DNA of 64,000 bases from Anastrepha obliqua. Lineage: Eukaryota > Arthropoda > Insecta > Diptera > Tephritidae. The position numbers and the translations under genes are program-made. This document shows, piece by piece, positions 10,690 to 23,959 of this stretch (position 1 is the first letter of the stretch; every line of letters starts with the position of its first letter). The notes beneath the pieces were generated by a model that had not been told where the DNA came from, searched no databases, and saw only the letters and a list, made by a program, of their open reading frames with translations. The stretch covers positions 45,100,501 through 45,164,500 of the forward strand of contig NC_072896.1 of the NCBI RefSeq assembly GCF_027943255.1. Reading direction: 5' to 3'.

Positions 10690-11820
10690 TTAAGTGTTTT
10701 GTTCTCACTGTATGAGTCTTTCTTAGGACTGACTATGACTACTATGAGGACGACACAGTTGTCGGAACGGTGCTCACTGTTCTCGATGCGGGTGGACAAT
10801 CGGGTGCCTGTCGTTAGCTTCGGTCGGAAGTATGATGTTTTGATTCCAGATAGAGATCAATGGTTAAGTCCAGAGAACGTATTAACGGGATACCAGCACA
10901 CTTTCAACGCCGGCGGATCCAAATCAGTGATGAAAGCGGATTTGGATGGTACTTAGACGAAGACACTAAGTACTCCTATACCAAAGGACAGATGGCCACG
11001 GTATTCCTTACGGAGTTCTATGCCATCTTGAATGCGGCGCACTGGCTAATTGAGGAAAGGGGTGTGGCACTCAGCTGCACTGAAAAGCCCTTGCTAACCC
11101 ACGCTGCTCCTCGAAGTTAGTCGGTGAATGTAAGACAAAACTGAACAGTGTTGCAAAACACAACAAAGTTAGTCTTATTTGGGTACCTGAACATTGTGGT
11201 ATTGCAGGGAACGAGTTAGCTGATAAATTGACAAATGAAGGCTCTGCAAGTATGCCACTAGACTCTGAACCCTTTGTAGGTGTCAATTCCGCATCGATTC
11301 AACTATGGATTGACGACTTCATGAGGTCTACTCAGAGAGGTCGTTGGTCTGAGTTGAACTCGTGCAGAGTAGCCAAATGCTTTGTGAAAGAACCAAACAG
11401 GAAAACAGCGACCTTTCTCCTAAAACTCAGCAGGAAGGACCTGAGAGTACTGGTGGGTGTAATCACAGGGCACAACGTCTGTGGTCAGCATATGGCTACC
11501 ATGGGGGTCGTAGGCAACCCGATATGCCTATCCTGTCTTTAGAATGACGACTTCTGCATTTTCCACAATCAGACTTAGGGTATTGGGTTGCGATACACTG
11601 AGTATGGACACAGTTCATACTCTTCCTCTTCCGGATCTCTCAAAATTCATCAATGATTCCAAGAGATTTGTGGAAGAGTAACCTCAAACTAATTTATCCG
11701 TTTTTACCATCCTCCTTCTATCTTTCCTATCTCTATTCTTTCTACTGATTTCTATCCAGGTGTAGTACAATGGTCTACTGACTGAGTGCTTGGACTTGTC
11801 CATCCCCCAACAAATCTAAT
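10690..11820 (+). pseudogene. I/LOA-type LINE 3' end relic (RNase H and tail)
   Basis: Plus-strand blocks in several frames: DRDQWLSPE, then TKYSYTKGQMATVFLTEF (RNase H, second acidic position), IWVPEHCGIAGNELADKL with NEGSAS (the WVPxHxGIxGNExAD motif near 11180) and a C-terminal segment VLVGVITGHNVCGQHM followed by CLSCL. The 3' untranslated part ends near an AATCTAATCTAACA tail at 11815. Stops between blocks show it is dead. The reverse transcriptase is missing. Confidence 0.75.
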
Positions 11821-12359
11821 CTAACAGGCTTACCAAACCCTTCCTAGGTATACATTGCACTAAGTGTTGCCATCGAACATATCTAACGGTAGGCCCAAGA
11901 ATGGTGCTAGTTCTAGAGGACGAGCCATTTAGAGAGGAGTGTTAAATAAGTGGGTTTGAGTGAGCATGAGAAAAGATAGTTAGTAGCACGTAGGGATTCT
12001 GCAAATACATTATTATCATAGACATGGGAAAATAGGCAAATGTTGCATCCTCCAACAGCTACAGTGAAGGCTCTCTTGGGCGAACACTCACTGTCAGTCA
12101 GCTTTTATCCGTCCATGAAAGTTGTCCACTCCAAATAAGGAACTTCTGTCAATACATAAAATTTGGCATGGAAAAAAATGTATGCTCAAGGGAGGTGTCC
12201 GCTCAGCCAATAGAGGTGTCCGTTAGGAGAGGCTTTTATTTGTCAACTAGCAAGTGCAGCACTCAGACATTAATTAAGTCCATTGTACTACACTGGAATT
12301 CCCTTTTAATTTTATTTAAATCTACCCGACCTACGAAAAAATCTGAGTAGATCTTGTGG

Positions 12360-12650
12360 TGCCAAGGAGCCAAGATGGTCGTTTCTTAGCACATCAGTGC
12401 CCAAGACCTCAAACCTGATTCGAGCGAAGGCGGGCAGACGCACAGGAAGTGGTCCGCCGTCCCATCCTCCTCTTCACAAGCTGGGCAGTGTACACTGTCT
12501 GAGATACCCAGCCTTTCCATGTGCTTCGCCCACAGAAAGTGGCCCGTCATCAGTCCAACCAGCCGTCTGCACTCCCGTCTTCTGCTTAATGACAAGAGGA
12601 TTTGCCCTAGTCGATCGGATATGACAGGTAACATCAGTTTAGTCCATCAG
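12360..12650 (-). pseudogene. I/LOA-type LINE cysteine-rich C-terminal relic
   Basis: A minus-strand frame at 12386-12634 reads RRLVGLMTGHFLWAKHMERL, then VHCPACEEEDGTADHFLCVC. This is the G-L-x-T-G-H block and CxxC...HxxCxC finger found after RNase H in these elements (compare CRLCLEDDETTEHLLCEC in the LOA copy at 34.1 kb). Only this end remains. Confidence 0.75.
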
Positions 12651-15412
12651 AGCCGGAAAGGCCTAGTTTCCAGTTTCCCTTAAAGCTTCCGTTATCCCTC
12701 ATGCTGGTTGTGCACGTTTTTTGGGTGTGATAGATGAGGATGTGGGGAGCTGAAAAGAACGAGTTTCCAGTCTCCGATTTTCCATAGCTGGGAGCCGGAA
12801 AGCCCTAGTTACCAGTCTCCATGTCTACATATAACACTGGCCTTTTATACCTGTTTTGAGGGTATGTGGACCTAGTGTGCTTTGTATGCTGAAAAATTTT
12901 ATTTTATTTTATTTTAATTTTTTTTTTTTTTTTTTTATTATTTTTTTTTTTCATTTGATACGAATTTTTTTATTTATTAGTCGAGCTCAACGACTCAATG
13001 ACGAACGGAGGCGGAGCTTTGGCGCATCTGGTATGTTGCTAGAGGGCAATTACAGCCCCCCTCCCATACTGTTGTAATCCACAGTGGCTACCAAGCAAAG
13101 CTTAGCAATGTAAACTCAATTAAAATTATAGAGTTGGTAGGGCGAATAAATATTTATACATAGTTTGGTGCTACCAACCATTCATTTATATCCATAAATT
13201 CATTAATTATGTATACTCGTACTCACACATATACATTTCAAGCCAAACAAAATATACAAGTGTAGTATACAGTTTTATACTGTTGTTACAGTTTCATTGG
13301 GTTCCATGTCTTCAGCATTTGACCTTCACTTAAGCCAACCAATTATAGAATAACTTTTATCTTAGAAGTACAAATTCAATGATATTACTTTATGAATGTT
13401 AATGTCAAAAAACTGTTTTGATTTCTTTGCATACATTAACTGCACTCGAGCACTTGAAATGCGTACAATTTTTGACAGTTCGCTTTGACACGTGACACTC
13501 TTGAAATAGTGCACATAAAAAACATTGAATACGGCATGCACAATTTAAGCACTTACATATGTATGTACATACAAGTACATATGCACCTACATATATGCCA
13601 TATGTACATACATATGTATATACATACATGATCAAAAAATATGGCATGTGCGAAAAATTGGGTTATAAAAAATTAAACGACTACTATTTAATATTCAAGC
13701 ACTGAAATGAAGTGTGAAAAGATGCGAGAATGAGACCATAAATCAAGCTTCTCTCTTGTATGTGTGGTCAGTATATGACAGTTATGTTTTTTGTATTTCA
13801 ATATTACTTCTGGTTCATGAGCTGGCACCTTTGTGGATCCCACCACTGATGTAGGTATACGGTCCATGGAGATCACATTTTTGATCGGCCAGTTCAATCT
13901 ATATCAGCAATAACGAACTGAATAATTACTTGCTCGATTTTTCCAACTGTTTAACTTTGCTCTCCTTGTATGTACTCGAATATGAGTAGTTTCTTCATCT
14001 TTGTCAAGTGGCTCTTCAACTATGTACATGCCAATGAGCATATGCCCATACACACATACATACTTTTCACACTATGTAGGTGGATGTAAAGTGTGTGTGA
14101 ACTTGGTGTAAAACGAGAGAGGTCATAAAAACTACACGAAAAAAGAAGTTATCTATTGCTAAATAATATGAATTTGAGCGAAGCACTGTTATTCGAGTAT
14201 TCGTTAGAAAAGTCAACATTAAAGTTAATTAAAAATAAAGTTAAATAAAACGAAAACTGATAAGACCTTTTAATTTAATTACAAAAGAAAAGCTGTTTCA
14301 AACTTTTCTACCATCAAAAAATGGGAGAGGCGCGTTGTGGCTTCACATTTGGTTACGGTTTTTTATTACCAACTCACAGCTTTACTCGTATTTGCTTTAG
14401 AGACGCACCTGAAAATGAAAAACCGAAAACGGTTGTGGCTGTTTTCAACTTTTTTTATTTTTATTTTTTGTCTTTTATTTTGTTTACTTTTTATGAACAC
14501 ATTTTTGCTTACTTTTCATGATTTCATATTTTTTCTTATTGTAAATTTTAGCGATTTTATTTGCTTTTCATATTTGTCGCTTTGTGTATTTCTTATTAAT
14601 TTTTTTTATTTTTATTTTTTGTTGTTATCATTATTGTGTTTGTTTTGCGGCTGTACCGTTTTTAAACTGCGCTTTTAAGTTGGTCAGCAGGTTGACGGTT
14701 TACGCGTCTTATTTCAGTGGAGTTTTATTTTTACTTTTTGTACGTCATTCACTAAAATCAAATGGATTATTCACTATATTACGATATTTTTCGCTCTTAT
14801 GAAGAAAATAAATTCTTAGACTTTTCGATAAACAGACCGAAATGATATGGACGACCCTGCGATTTTTACATTTGTTGGCCTTTCCAAGAGGTAGATCCCT
14901 TACACCTAATTCAAAACTCAGTCCTAAGATTTTATTAACTCTTATTTTTATAGCTACACAGATGTTCTTATTGTAAACCTTTCACGCCAAACAAAAAATG
15001 TAGTATAATTTGTTAAAATCGATCGAACCCGCAAGCTTTCGAGCATACATTACGGTTGTTTCATTTTGAACTTGTTGAATTAACCGGGTCTTTCAACTGT
15101 ACCTGTGAAGTAAATCACTGATTTGCGTTCTTTTAGTTATTTTTGTATATGTTGCTCTTTTGGTTCTTGTTCACGAATGTTATTCGTTGGAAAAGGCTTG
15201 ATTAAGAGTGCGCTGGGAGATTTTATTTTATTTTATTTTTTATTAAAAACATATTTATTTTATAATGCAATTACTTTATGAATAAAATTAAAAAATTTTT
15301 AATCAACGAATTTTAATTACGAATCTGTAATTTTTTGGATTTCGTCGGTACTTTTGGGTAAATTTAGTGACCTTGTGCGATATTTTAGGAATTTTTTAAG
15401 ATATTCCGCTTT
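12651..15412. other. Long AT-rich spacer, no supported gene
   Basis: Contains poly-T tracts (12900-12970, 14440-14620) that create false frames, and CATATGTA/TACATATG runs at 13555-13635 and 14040-14070. The stretch 14320-14780 is T-rich on the plus strand and could be leader-like DNA on the minus strand. No element or exon could be identified. Confidence 0.45.
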
Positions 15413-15933
15413 TATCGAGAGATGATTAACGATTTTTTGTGGCCGAAATTGGATGGTGTTGATCTGGACAACGTTTATTTTCAACAAGACGGCGCTACGT
15501 GCCATACAAGCAACGAAACCATTGAGATTTTACGGGAAAAGTTTCCGGACCGTGTTATCACTCGAAGAGGTGATCACAATTGGCCACCGAGATCCTGTGA
15601 TTTAACACCTTGTGACTTGTGACTTTTTTCTTTGGGGCCACGTGAAAAAGAAGGTCTACGCCAACAGCTCAGGGCCAATTCAAGACCTCAAAGATGGAAT
15701 TCGTGAGGCTATCGAGCACTTAGGGCAGCCACTTTGCAATTCGGTTATGGAAAATTTCATTAAAAAGGATATTGTCCTGTAAGCGTGGTCGTGGTGATCA
15801 TTTGCCTGATGTTATTTTCCACTATTAACGGCATACCTTCCTCTTTATAATGAAATTAACATCCGATCGTTTAAATTAAAAAATAGCATTTTTCTTTGAA
15901 TATCAAAATAACACCTCTTATTAAAAAACCCTT
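15413..15933 (+). mobile_element. Rosa-type mariner, 5'-truncated, copy B3
   Basis: Encodes REMINDFLWPKLDGVDLDN, QQDGATCHTSNETIEIL (second Asp), FPDRVITRRGDHNWPPRSCD and LTPCD (third Asp). It ends with CTCTTATTAAAAAACCCTT and TA at 15934-15935. A 7-bp tandem duplication of CTTGTGA (15609-15622) lies directly at the third Asp and shifts the frame. The DNA 5' of 15413 is unrelated, so the N-terminal half and 5' end are lost. Confidence 0.8.
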
Positions 15934-15935
15934 TA

Positions 15936-18199
15936 TTATAAAATATACCTATATATGTATTTGCTACGGTCCTTGCTTTATTCTATACACCTCATAGGCA
16001 CGAGAGTGTTCTTAAATGACAATGAAGAAAGTTGCTTACAAAAATATGAAACTAGTGAAAAAGGAATAGCTTCTTCGTTCATCACAAAGGAGCAAAAGAT
16101 CTAAATATCAAGAAAGCCCAATGATAGCATACTCGTACATCGAAATTAAACTGAAGATGAATTCTAGAATGACCGTCAGAAAACAATACTCAATTAAAAA
16201 ATTTAGTTTGGTAGTTTCAAGCCCTTTTTACATTAAACTTCACCTCGGAAGCCATAAAATTAATTAAATAAAAACTAAAAGGGACTTCAATAGGGAATTA
16301 CTATTTTGAACCACGTTTGAGCCATTTTTATTAGTTTGTTTGACAGCGCTTTTAGGTATTTTTTTCAAGAGCAATTGCCCATTCAAAAGTGCCACAATTG
16401 ATCCATTCAAAAAACGAGAAAAACCAATTTTGACGTTGCAAAATATTTTAGAAAAATAAAACGTATTTTAATGGAATGATATGAGAATAGATTATGAAGA
16501 TTGTGTTTCAGAAAGATTGTTAGAAAAACTGATTTTTATTATTTTTATTTTATTTATGAGTTTTTTGAAAAGTATGACTTTTAATGACTTTTTTATATAC
16601 AATGTTTTAAAATAAGTGAAAAATAATTTTAAAGAGAGAAACAAAGAGTCAAAACTCGTAAAAGGTCCCTTTTCGGTAAATGGTAGCGATCTACGCACTT
16701 CGAGTATCACAACACAACAAAAAATATGAAATGTTTGCCAATTGCAGCGCAGTGTCATTAGTAACAACAAGAGAGGCCTAACTGTTTTTTTTTTTCAACA
16801 ATAAAGATATGGGAGAATTTTGCATATTAGTGGACAGATTAATGGTGCTCACACTCTATAGAGCCCCATACACACTAGTAAGAGCCCCATGTAAATGAAT
16901 TCTCACCCACCATTTACGTTGATGAGTGTGAGCACCATAACAATGAGCCAGTTTTGAAGAGAGTGTGTGATAATAACTCATACATGAATAATCCTTTGCT
17001 AAATGTATGGACGAACTGTACTACCATAAATGGAGACGTCTTCAGTTTTATGTCGACTTTTATCGGCTTATGATTTTTATAGAAATATTTTTCTTGCCAT
17101 ACATGCATCTGGAGATTGGCATCTAACGAAGTTCCAGTTCTTAAAATGTCTGTATGTAGTACGTAGTTATATTGTATATTTGTAAATATGTATACATACA
17201 TACTCCTGATCAGTTGGATTGTTACGAGTCAAGAAAATTGTAATATCCTTGTTGTATACTCATTTATTATGCCTAGTTCAGACTTACACAAGGCATGGCA
17301 TAAATAATTAAACTCCTTTTTCATCTCTATCGAACTGACGGTTTCTTGTAAAAGAATATGCATTTATTACTGAAGAATTATGAAGCTCTTTAAAACTCAC
17401 TTCTTTTATTTTATTCTACACCGTTAATTTATTTTTTATTTTTTTTTTTTGAACTCACATTCATACATATGTCTATAAGTACAAGTATTATTGAAGATTA
17501 GAGCTTTAATTTGAGCAAAACCACAACGTGGTGGGCACCTTTGGAGCTCAAAACCGCGCTCAGCGCACAAAAATATATATAAAAAATCAGTCTCATATCA
17601 AAAACAAAACCATGTAGGCCTGTGTTATTAACGGTTGATATCACTGACTTTGGAAGTATATTCATCAGACATTCAAGAAACAAACACCTTTACGTATTAA
17701 ACTGCCTTCAAAAGTTTGAAGAAATATCCTAATAAGGCAACAAGAACTTTGATGGATCACTTACTGTTCAATGAGGCATCATATCCTGCCAATTAACATA
17801 TAGAACTCAAAGAGCAAGAGCGGAAACATCTGACATTCGGTAAAATTGGTATGTTTGGTAATTCAACTGACTTTTAAGCCAACTCTTACTAACATACAGT
17901 TAAGGTAATTAAGCTACAGAATTCACTATATTAGACATTGTCCCTCAGTTCGTTTGTTATATTGTTTCATCTCAAAACAAAGTTTCGGTGGGCTATTCTC
18001 TGATATACCTTCATTAAGGACTGTTGACTCTAGTATAACTTTTGAGTTAAAAGTGTATGCGGCAATTGATTTCATAGCTTCCCGATCAATAAAAATTAGA
18101 CATATGATATTGGGAATTATTAAACTATTCGTTAATTTCGGCTATGACTGATATTTTCGTGCAGAAGTTATGGGAATAGTTGGATCATCTACTTATACA
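15936..18199. other. Long spacer, no supported gene
   Basis: AT-rich DNA without recognisable protein motifs in any frame. Short frames (for example 92 codons at 16492-16770) look random. A CATACATA run is near 17190. No RNA gene was seen. Confidence 0.4.
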
Positions 18200-18600
18200 G
18201 TGTATATTTTTTTGATATCTCAGGATGAGTGGCAAATTTTCCAGTTCTTTCAATTTACAGCAATTGATCTTTGGGGTTAATTTTCCATAATTCTCCCACA
18301 TATCGATATTGTTCCTGAAAATAATCATGGGGCTTGAAATGATCAAGAGGCTTCATTTCTGGAACTAATTTGATCTTGTAATGGTGCAAGTCAAGCTCAT
18401 TACACAAAATTCTTAACAAAGTCGCAAAGTGGACTCGGCGATGTCAATGAATTTAATACCAAAATTAAATGCTACTCTTTGATCTTGTGAATGCAGTGGA
18501 CTTCGCAAAGACCTGGTTCGTTATATTTTTCTGTTGTTCACTGCCCAACTCCGCTTGATCGACGAAATGTCTTCGGTGATCGTGTGATCAGAACGGTTTG
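18200..18600 (-). pseudogene. Decayed rosa-like mariner N-terminal fragment
   Basis: The minus strand near 18330-18390 encodes ELDLHHYKIKLVPEMKPLDH, matching the LHxYKxxLxxxxKPxDHxxR linker before the catalytic domain in the DD41D copies (compare KAYKVQLTQELKPADHQQRR in B5). Stops surround it. The assignment rests mainly on this block. Confidence 0.45.
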
Positions 18601-18810
18601 TGCCTATGTGCCATGCACTTATCTTCGTCGTACCTACATACATGTAAATTTATGTTCCTTTATGTAAGTTCTTATGTAGATATAATTGGCGCGTATATCT
18701 CTTGCCGCTATTCGGTTCAGCACTTAGACTTAAGAGTAAGGCGCTATAGAAGACACGGTGATACGGCCACGCTTCTATACTGCATGCTATGAGCAGTTCT
18801 AAGAAATCTA

Positions 18811-19562
18811 AAGGGTTTTCCAATAAGAGGTATTATTTTGATAAAAGATCAATGGTTTCGCCGTCTTGTTGAAAATAAACGTTGTCCAGATCGATACCAT
18901 CCAATTCCGGCCATAAGAAATCATTAATCATCTCTCAATAGCCCAATCCATTCACCATAACTGTTGCTCCAGCTTCATTTTCGAAAAACCTAAGGTCCAA
19001 TGACTCCGCCATAAACCCCACCAAACAGTCACACGTTGAGGATAAAAAGGCTTTTCAACAATAACTCTTGGATTTTCTGAGCCCCAGATCCGACAAATTT
19101 CCTTGTTGTCGAAGCCACCGAGGTGGAAATGGGTCTCATCACTCAAGATGAGTTTTCGATGGAATTACGGATCATTTTCATGCATTTCAACGACCCAATC
19201 AGCAAATACACGACGTTGTTGATGATCGGCCGGCTTGAGTTCTTGTGTTAACTGGACTTTAAAAGCCCTAAGATCCAAATCTTCATGCAAAATACGGCGT
19301 AATGAAGTTTGTGAAATGCCTAATTCCAAAGAACGACAAGGAATGGACAAACCTGCATTTTCTTTAACACTTCCGGCTACAACATCAATATTTTGGTTGT
19401 TCTTGAGCAACGTGCACGGGTTTTATTCTTCACATCACTAACTTGTCCCAACAACTAGAATTTTTTCACCAAATATCAAATATCAAAAAATAACAGCTTC
19501 AAAAGTGACATCTACTGAAGTAGCGGGCTATTCAAAATAACACCTGTTATTGGAAAATCCTT
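18811..19562 (-). mobile_element. Rosa-type mariner, internally deleted, copy B4
   Basis: A 752-bp element with TA on both sides (18809-18810 and 19563-19564) and ends AAGGGTTTTCCAATAA / AAGGATTTTCCAATAA. Minus-strand frames give GLSIPCRSLELGISQTSL, FKVQLTQELKPADHQQRR, LSDETHFHLGGF (first Asp), CRIWGSENPRVIVEK and RVTVWWGLW. After this it jumps to the 3' end, losing the third Asp and most of the second. It complements copy B2, which keeps the other half. Confidence 0.85.
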
Positions 19563-19599
19563 TACTACTCTTTCGCTAAACCTCCCTCCGACAGCATCC

Positions 19600-20545
19600 C
19601 GTCAAGAAGGAAAACTCAAACACCATGCAGAAGAGGAGAAATAAATTTCAACACGTAGGGATCCGAGCTAGAAAATAAAGTAGGCTATGCAGTGTTTTTT
19701 TCAAAAGAATTAGGATTAAAATTATCTACCCGATTTCCGGAATACTGTAGCGCCTACCAGACAGAAGTCTTAGTCATAAAGGAGGTAACTGCGTACCTTA
19801 ACCCACACGCCGTAATAAAAACAACGATAAATATTTTCTCGGACCGAAAGGCGGCTATCAAATCAATGGAGGCAGTTATATTAAGATCAAAGGTTGTTCA
19901 AAAATGTCTGGCAGCTCTGACTGATATTAGCACCGTCTTTAAGGTCAGCCCGAGACATAAGATATTAAAGAAAATTGCAAGGCCGGCGAGCTAGTCAAAA
20001 AAGGTACTAATGTGCCACTGCTTGAAAACATAGGAAATACTAGAATTCCTTGCAAATTAAGTATAAAAAAAATATTCTCCAGGAGGCCAATAGGTCATGG
20101 AGACAGGAAAATACTTGTGTTATAGCCAATTTGGCCTCAAATAGATAAGAAAAGATCAGGAGAATTGCTCAAACTCTCAAGAGAGCACACCGCGAAGGTC
20201 GTGACTTGCTGGCACCGTTCATTGGTTGTTAGGTATGCACTCTTCTAGGTTAGGAGTCTTTTCGCATGAATACTGTAGAAGTTGTAGAGACGAAGAAGAG
20301 GAAGAAGCAGTAGAACACTTCCTTTGCAACTGTCCAGCCTCAGCTAGGAGTCCAACAAAATGGTTAGAAAAATACCATTTTGACTTTCTTATGGAACTAA
20401 CCGGTGTTTGGATGAAACCTATCTTAAGTTTCATAAGAGAGTGTAATTGGTGCTATGAAAAGTAAACAGTGGTACGACAACGGACCTACATAGTCTAAGT
20501 GAGTTGGCTGCTCTAAGCCGTCTGCCACAAAAATCTAACCTAACC
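19600..20545 (+). pseudogene. I/LOA-type LINE 3' end relic with TAACC tail
   Basis: Contains GSELENKVGYAVFF and KELGLKLSTRFPEYCSAYQ with TEVLVIKEV (RNase H start), INIFSDRKAAIKSMEA (SDxxAA motif), and further on the finger CRSCRDEEEEEAVEHFLCNC (20278-20335). It ends with a TAACCTAACCTAA tail at 20535-20547. Stops and a missing middle (GNExAD block) show it is dead. It is the same subfamily as the fragment at 1-112. Confidence 0.75.
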
Positions 20546-20555
20546 TAAACGTGCT

Positions 20556-20755
20556 ATGTAAGGGACCTACAGTTCGACGCCGCCTACGAACAACAGATGG
20601 TTTCTTAATGAGGAGCTTTTTGATGGCAAAAATACACTCAGAGGCTTGCTATTGCCTGCTGAGGGGCGGCCGCTATTAGAAAAAACTAGTGTTTCATGCC
20701 CACAGTGGGTTCCAAACCCGCGCACTTGCCTATGCGGCTACCCTCTATGCGCTTA
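20556..20755 (-). mobile_element. tRNA-derived SINE copy, degenerate
   Basis: Shows the SINE body in minus orientation: GGGACCTACAG, ATGAGGAGCTTTTTGATGGC, TTGCTATTGCCTGCTGAGGG and GGCCGCTATTAGAAAAA, all matching the intact copy at 34600-34914. The internal promoter B box is decayed (GTTTGGAACCC). It directly follows the TAACC tail of the neighbouring LINE. Confidence 0.8.
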
Positions 20756-22679
20756 TGTGCTTATGTATGTCCCAGTATACTCAGTTGAGCTCAGAGTCTC
20801 AAAGCTCTTTCATAAGCCGCTATTATTTATTATTATTTTATTATTGTTAAAATTTTTTTTTTTCACTAGCCAAGCTTGCTTCCCGATTATAAAATCTCAT
20901 CACAGTTCATTATTAAATGCCACATTGAATGGCTTTGTATAAAAGAAAATATCCGTCAGCGCTTAATAATCGCATAGCGACAATAGTACGAATTCTACCA
21001 ACAAATATTACAACAACACTATTGACAATTATGTGAATCTCAAGTAAGAACGTCAGCAGCAACAACACTAAGAACAGCTGCATACATATCTCAAAGTCAA
21101 CTTCAGAAGAGCCAACAACAAAACGAGTTGGTAGCACACGCAGCCAGTTAGCTGTATTCAAGCAGTTAACTACATATTATATACACATACATACATACAT
21201 GCACACATGTGTATATGTACGTATGTACATGTGTATGCATGAAGTCAGTTAGCCAGCGAGTCAAAAGGCGAACCACATCTTGCTGCATGCCACATCTCAT
21301 TATTTTCGTCTGTCTGTCTGTCTGTCTGCCCGAATAGCCAGTTTATATTTGCTTTTGTATTTTCTCCATTTGTTTTCGTATTAGCTACGTTTGCACTTTA
21401 AATATTCTTTGCATATTTTTAGCTACGATTTTCGTTGATTTTTGCTGCATTGTTTTTTTACAATTCCAAACACACAGGCACACACACACACACTTGAGCA
21501 CTTTTGTTTTGTATTACAAACACACCCGCAAACACCTTTTTATTTGCCTTCACTTGTGCTTCTGCGTCTGTGGCTGGTTAACTACCTGCTGTTTGATTTT
21601 TACATTTTTTTTTTTTATAAAATTAATATATAAATTTACAAACCAAAAAAACAAAACAAATAAAAAAACACAAAAATTACTTTTTTGCTTTCATGCACGG
21701 CGTTTGTTGTTGTTCACTACTCCATCACTTATTTCGTGCCCATTTTCGCAGTCGCGTATTTACTTTTCACTTCACTTCCCACTCCACAACAGTTCGCGCA
21801 TTGCACATTTGAATTTACTTAATAGCCAAAGAGCGACATTTTTCGGCAATAATCACTTGAGAATGCAGTGATTTTGGTTGAATTTGAATTTTTACTGCAA
21901 TTCTTGTTTGCAATGACACGTTTCTATTTATTTTTAAGAAATTTAATTTTTATTAATTTTCTTTTCGGTTGATCTTTTGTAGTCATTCGATTCATGCGTG
22001 CACGACACGTACGCGTACCTATTCAGATACGTGAATACAACTCAACTGGTTTCATTTGTTGGCCGTTCATCGCATGACGGCCAATGAATGGCAATGCCGG
22101 CTAAACGGGCAACATGATGCCCAAGTTGTACCTCAAACATGTTCGTTCAAAATGTTTGAAGAGCTCCAAATTGTTGGCGCAGAGTTGCACTGATGTTGGC
22201 GCTTGATTGGATGTATAGTAGGTGAGGTCAGGGTATGCACCGACAGCGAATGTGTGTGTTGGAGTTGTGGCGCTCTGAAATACTGAAAAGAGTTCCATTC
22301 GCATGGAGTGAATTCAAGCAGTGTTGTTTTAAAAATATTTGTATGTGTATAATTTCCCTCCCAATTTTGCTAATATGTAAAAAAAAAACATTATTTTTGA
22401 AATGAAATTTTCGCACCCAGGTGTAGATGCAATTAGCCAGTGCATATAAAAAAGTTTATTTAAAATAACTTAAATCACAATATTGCATTCGATCTAAAGA
22501 TGGGGGCTTCGATGTTGACGTGCTGAGAACGGTCATGTTTTTCTGACGGTGTCGGTTGTTATTGTTGTAGCAATTTACCAAGCCCAGCTTAGCGCGGTGA
22601 AGTCATCGGTTGTCATCGTCCATCTCATCTAATTGTAGGCCCTGGAAACAGGGTAAGTGCAGCGGTAAAGGTGTGTTAG
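20756..22679. other. Non-repetitive block, possible upstream exon or control region
   Basis: After 20940 the DNA loses transposon similarity. It holds a (TCTG)n microsatellite at 21308-21328, CA runs at 21470-21530 and mixed-composition sequence at 21690-22300 that looks like single-copy fly DNA. No open frame with recognisable domain was found. On the minus strand it would lie about 11 kb upstream of the outspread start codon, so a leader exon or promoter is possible but unproven. Confidence 0.4.
21308..21328. repeat. (TCTG)n microsatellite
   Basis: About five perfect units of GTCT/TCTG. Confidence 0.9.
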
Positions 22680-23900
22680 ATGAGTAAGTTTCTAAAGGGA
22701 TTGCATACGTTCAGAATTTTCAAGTTCTCGCTGTTTTTTTGATGAAAATACAACTTTATTCTGAAAAAATTGTTACAAGTGAACCATTGAAAGTATTCTC
22801 CATCGCGGGCTACTACTTTTCCCCATCTTTCTGGTAGATCTCGTAAACCGTCATGGTAAAACTGTTCATCTTTTAAGGCTATCCACGGATCAAGCCATTT
22901 TAAGATGTCTTCATATGAATGGAACTGCTGGTCAGCTAGACCATGTGCCATCGATCGGAACAGGTGATAATCGGACAGCACAATATCTGGAAAATATGGC
23001 GAGTGGGGTAGGATTTCCCATTTCAATGTTTCCAGGTAGGTTTTAACGGGCTTGGCGACGTGAGGCCGAGCGCTGTCATGCCATAGAATCACTTTTTCAT
23101 GCCTCTCCGCCTATTGCGGCGACTTCTCGCGCAGTGCTCGGCTCAATCGCATCAATTGAAGTCGATACCGATCCCCAGTGATGGTTTCGCTTGGTTTTAA
23201 CAGTTCATAAGAAATAATACCAACTTGGTCCCACCAAATACATAGCATAACCTTCGCAGCGTGAATATTCGGCCGAGGCGACGACGTAGAAGCATGACCG
23301 GGCAATCCCCATGACTATATTTTCTTTGGATTGCTGTAATGAATCCATTTTTCATCACCCGTCACGATGCGATGAAGAGAACCCTTCCTTTTTTGCCGTT
23401 GGAGCAGTTGTTCACAGGCGACAAACTTGAACGTCGTTTCTTCTTGGTTTTAACTCATAAGGAGCCCAAGTCACCTGTTTCTGAATCATTCTGAAAGCAT
23501 GCAATCGCTTGGAAATGGATTGGCGGGTAACTCAAAATACTGAAGCAAGCTCTTCTTGCGTTTTACACGGGTCCTCATTGAGCAATGCCTCCAATTCAGC
23601 GTCTTCGAAGGTTTTTGGCCTTCCTTCAAGTGGACGGTCGTCAACATTAAAATCACAGTCTTTTAAGCGACGGTAGCAAGCTCAGCACGTTGTTTCACTT
23701 ATAGCAGCATCTCCATAAACTTTTTGTAGCTCTCGATGCGCTTCAGCCGCCGTTTTTTTTCGAATGAAAGCCGAAAATCAACACTTCCCACAAATGACAA
23801 TTATTCGGCACAAAATCAGACATTTTCACAAAACCAAAAGTGAAGTGATACCAAAACAAAATCACTAACGTGTCGAAGCAGTTGGTTTGCCATATGTCTA
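22680..23900 (-). mobile_element. DD34D mariner (Mos1-like), decayed
   Basis: The minus strand from ATG at 23823 encodes MSDFVPNN, PYELKPR, VTGDEKWIHYSNPKK (first Asp), PGHASTSSPRPN, VMLCIWWDQVGIISYELLK, ILWHDSARPHVAK (second Asp) and PDIVLSDYHLFRSM (third Asp, 34 residues after the second). All three Asp remain, but several frameshifts and stops break the frame. It is related to the better copy at 36488-37743. A possible end pair is GTGTGYTAG near 22672 and 23950; I am not sure of it. Confidence 0.8.
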
Positions 23901-23959
23901 AGCTTGATTTATGACGCTTAGGTTATGTTAGAATCGACTAGCACACATCTATTGACAAA

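Noticed and set aside
14321..14802. Overlapping frames of 66-113 codons rich in Phe and Leu
   Set aside because: They arise from poly-T tracts; no motif, no consistent start context.
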